Origin: an uncultured Dokdonia sp.
Lineage (GTDB): Bacteria > Bacteroidota > Bacteroidia > Flavobacteriales > Flavobacteriaceae
DNA length: 64,000 bases
NCBI GenBank assembly: GCA_947503305.1
Contig: CANNDF010000007.1
Coordinates: forward strand, 62,001 to 126,000
Reading direction: 5' to 3'
The notes beneath the pieces were generated by a model. The model did not search any database. It worked only from the letters and a program-made list of their open reading frames with translations, and was not told the origin of the DNA. Shown here in pieces: positions 62,432 through 64,000 of the stretch (positions are counted from its first letter, which is position 1; the number at the start of each line of letters is the position of its first letter). The translations under genes and the position numbers were made by a program.

Positions 62432-62602
62432 ATGGCAAACAACAAAGACATCGCCTGGACACCAATTCTCTATTGTGTGGGAGCAGGTATTGCTGGACTC
62501 GCATTAGGAACATTTTTGGTCGCTCCAATGGTTCAAAAGATGAAAGCAAAAAAGATAGCCGAAAACAAAAAGAAAGCTATCGCTAGTCCTACAAAAAAGT
62601 AG
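62432..62602 (+). CDS. Small membrane protein before the capsid-like gene
   Basis: 56 aa, starting at ATG 62432: MANNKDIAWTPILYCVGAG. One hydrophobic helix (about 9-31), then a Lys-rich tail (AKKIAENKKKAIASPTKK). It is not on the main list of long frames because it is short, but its coding pattern is clear. It lies 70 bp before the capsid-like gene and may be a virion or channel membrane component. Confidence 0.55.
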   Translation: MANNKDIAWTPILYCVGAGIAGLALGTFLVAPMVQKMKAKKIAENKKKAIASPTKK

Positions 62603-62672
62603 TGTTTAGAGACACTCGTGGACACTTTAAAAAAGTTTCATCCTGTGAATACAGGTAAAAAAGACAATTAAA

Positions 62673-63584
62673 ATGAGTGATTATAACGACGAATTAATGC
62701 GTTACGAAGAAGCTGCTGAAGATCAGTATGACGACTACGATAACGATGAATTATATGATGACGAAGAAGACGACTTCGATTCTGGATTTGAAGGATTAGA
62801 AGACGGCTACGATGACGAGTACGAAGATGAATACGACGATTATGACGACTATGCCGATGAAGGTGAGTATGATGAAGAGGCATATGATGATTACACACGT
62901 TCAAGCATCGGGAAAATAGACCCTAACGACAGAACCTTAACGGTAGTTGTAACCAATAAATCTGGAGCAGCTGCTGAGGCGGTTATCTTTGGTGGTAACG
63001 CAGAAGCGGCACAACCCAATGGTGTCTCTGTAGATATCGAAGAGTCTAGTCATAAAGAAGTGCGAGAAGAGAGTAAATCAAATCCGTTTAAAATTGCGGG
63101 AATGAAATACTCGGTGAGTAACGCGCTTCAGTTTGACAACGTACTCCGCATTGACCGTAGAACGGCTTCTGGTTCTAAGACCACACGTGTGTATCAACCA
63201 CGTAATGCAACATCTCCGCAAAACTTTACCCAGCAACTTATTGATGACGATAACTTCGAGATGGATGTTACGGGTCAGGATTCACTACGTGTAGTTGTAG
63301 AAGACGGTGTTACAGCAGTATTCACCTTCACTATCAAGGCGAGAGCAAATCTGGGTAACCTTTTAAAAGGAAGCAACGTAGCCGAACTTTCTAGAGCGCC
63401 TAGAACAACAGGATTACCGCAACTGGATTTGATTCGTAGACGCAGACCTACAGCTTTAGGCTTACGCCGTAAGCGTAAAGTAAGACGAGTACGTAGACGA
63501 CCATCTCCTAGAGTGCGCTACATCCGTAAACCAGCGCCGCGTAGAAGAGTGCCTACGAGACTCGTGAGACGTAAAAGACGATAG
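62673..63584 (+). CDS. Bipolar charged protein, possible capsid or nucleoprotein
   Basis: 303 aa. Residues 1-73 are rich in Asp, Glu and Tyr (DDYDDYADEGEYDEEAYDD-like). A beta-rich core (about 80-235: TLTVVVTNKSGAAAEAVIF, RVVVEDGVTAVFTFTIKARA) follows. The last 50 residues are Arg-rich (RRRRPTALGLRRKRKVRRV then RKPAPRRRVPTRLVRRKRR). A folded beta core with a nucleic-acid-binding Arg tail is typical of capsid or DNA-condensing proteins. The family is not recognised, so a virion role is inferred from form and from the neighbouring packaging-type ATPase. Confidence 0.5.
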   Translation: MSDYNDELMRYEEAAEDQYDDYDNDELYDDEEDDFDSGFEGLEDGYDDEYEDEYDDYDDYADEGEYDEEAYDDYTRSSIGKIDPNDRTLTVVVTNKSGAAAEAVIFGGNAEAAQPNGVSVDIEESSHKEVREESKSNPFKIAGMKYSVSNALQFDNVLRIDRRTASGSKTTRVYQPRNATSPQNFTQQLIDDDNFEMDVTGQDSLRVVVEDGVTAVFTFTIKARANLGNLLKGSNVAELSRAPRTTGLPQLDLIRRRRPTALGLRRKRKVRRVRRRPSPRVRYIRKPAPRRRVPTRLVRRKRR

Positions 63585-63587
63585 TCT

Positions 63588-63669
63588 GCAACTTGCAGGC
63601 GCGACTTTGCTACCCATTACCAGACAGCCAGAGTCGGTTTCCCCCAAACCATTAACTCTGGCTGTTTTT
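63588..63669 (+). terminator. Terminator hairpin with nested stem after the capsid-like gene
   Basis: ACAGCCAGAGT (63624-63634) pairs perfectly with ACTCTGGCTGT (63655-63665), followed by T residues. Its loop carries GGTTT-CCCCC-AAACC, a second 5-bp stem with a C5 loop. A short CTGC/GCAG hairpin lies near 63588-63599. The long stem is a good terminator. Confidence 0.75.
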
Positions 63670-63683
63670 ATATCTAAAACACT

Positions 63684-64000
63684 ATGAAGCAATCAGAAAC
63701 ACATAAGCTAGGACAAAATAGAATAGACTACATCGTGTATCACAATGCGAGCGCAGTATCTCATCTATTAGAGCAATACGGTTTCGAGGCTCCAAATAAC
63801 CCTACACATCTTGCAGAAGCAATTAAAGAGCTTACGCGAAAGAAAGGTCGTAAGGTCATAAAGGAACTTATCCAGCTACATCCAGATAAAGAAGCAATTC
63901 TTAAACTTAATGCGCTTAAAGAAGATAACTTTTGTGGTGCGTGTAGCAACGATTCATACAATACCGAAGGTAACTTTTGCAAAGCCTGTGGGCATTCTAA
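63684..64000 (+). CDS. Zinc-ribbon protein, partial (cut by window edge)
   Basis: 105 codons visible from the ATG at 63684, frame open at the edge. A helical N-terminal part (MKQSETHKLGQNRIDYIVYH) is followed by a zinc-ribbon: CGACSND then CKACGHS, two CxxC knuckles about 14 residues apart. A variant of the dispersed palindrome lies at 63830. It may be a regulator or assembly protein. It continues to the right. Confidence 0.6.
   Translation, partial: MKQSETHKLGQNRIDYIVYHNASAVSHLLEQYGFEAPNNPTHLAEAIKELTRKKGRKVIKELIQLHPDKEAILKLNALKEDNFCGACSNDSYNTEGNFCKACGHS

Larger units (their letters stand above)
27954..64000. mobile_element. Integrated element joined to ssrA, right end outside the window
   Basis: It runs from the tmRNA 3' end to at least the window edge, 36 kb or more. 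It has a serine recombinase at the junction, a repressor/Cro-like switch, a compact plus-strand backbone, three opposite-strand defence-like cargo blocks (35106-39309, 47787-51395, 54513-57071), and a packaging-ATPase/capsid-like gene set near the right. No conjugation genes (relaxase, VirB/Tra, coupling protein) and no terminase, portal or tail genes are visible. It may be a phage-like or plasmid-like element; the class is unresolved. Confidence 0.8.

Noticed and set aside
62308-62586. Plus-strand frame of 92 codons overlapping the small membrane gene
   Set aside because: The overlapping 62432-62602 frame has a clean membrane helix and a good start; the longer frame has a composition typical of noncoding sequence. 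Its first 40 codons remain possible as a short gene.
27954-64000. A second copy of the tmRNA 3' end (attR) inside the window
   Set aside because: I looked by eye for the acceptor and T-arm sequence and did not find one. The element probably ends beyond the window.
27954-64000. Integrative conjugative element with Tra/Mob genes
   Set aside because: No relaxase, coupling protein or type IV secretion gene is recognisable, though it may lie further right.
1-64000. CRISPR array, rRNA or tRNA genes
   Set aside because: No regular repeat-spacer pattern, and no rRNA or complete tRNA cloverleaf was seen; the only tRNA-like structure is in ssrA.

Overview
The window comes from a Flavobacteriaceae chromosome (Bacteroidota). 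The evidence is an AT-rich base composition, promoters with the Bacteroidota -7 box TAnnTTTG, a T9SS sorting domain, a DUF6090-type protein, a DnaJ with a reduced zinc domain, and a tmRNA whose tag reads GENNYALAA. A 14-bp palindrome, GCTTTCGCGAAAGC, occurs 12 times exactly, plus variants, in genes and between them. This is reminiscent of Dokdonia-like genomes, but the genus is not established.

Region 1 (1-27555) is ordinary chromosome. It holds the start of anmK, an acyl-CoA dehydrogenase, two tandem ECF sigma factor/membrane partner pairs, a secreted hydrolase, a DMT transporter, an M16 double peptidase, a PAP2 phosphatase, a MATE exporter, an M28 peptidase, a PPK2 kinase, an NtrC-like regulator, an MscS channel, a NatAB-like ABC exporter, grpE-dnaJ, a YceI lipoprotein, a TIGR01777 epimerase and a saccharopine/alanine dehydrogenase-like enzyme. 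Convergent gene pairs are mostly separated by clear hairpin terminators.

Region 2 (27556-27953) is the tmRNA gene ssrA. Its 3' end is the junction with an integrated element that fills the rest of the window (27954 to beyond 64000). A large serine recombinase points into ssrA, and its last 24 codons are antisense tmRNA sequence. The far attachment site is not in the window.

Region 3 is the element. Its left end has a leftward operon (repressor, two small genes, recombinase) facing a Cro-like gene. The long plus-strand backbone is tightly packed, with many 1-20 bp overlaps. It encodes a winged-helix protein, a glycosyltransferase, a membrane protein with a C2H2 finger, an adenine methylase plus strawberry-notch/DarB-like helicase, a MoxR-like ATPase with a possible VWA-like partner, many small proteins, a DnaA domain IV-like protein, a P-loop translocase/packaging-type ATPase, an AbiEi-like/Fic fusion preceded by repeats, a small membrane protein, and a protein with an Asp/Tyr-rich N-terminus and an Arg-rich C-terminus that resembles a virion structural protein. 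No relaxase, conjugation pilus, terminase, portal or tail gene is visible.

Three blocks run against the backbone on the minus strand, each tail-to-tail with a backbone gene, and look like defence cargo. (a) 35106-39309: three PD-(D/E)XK-like nuclease genes, one interrupted by a stop codon. (b) 47787-51395: an MmeI-like restriction-modification enzyme followed by a SLATT membrane protein. (c) 54513-57071: a complete retron, with a PRTase-HTH effector, a recognisable msr-msd RNA with a1/a2 repeats, and a reverse transcriptase. Two GIY-YIG genes lie convergently at 61244-62286. No rRNA, tRNA or CRISPR array was found, and no gene-free stretch exceeds about 300 bp.
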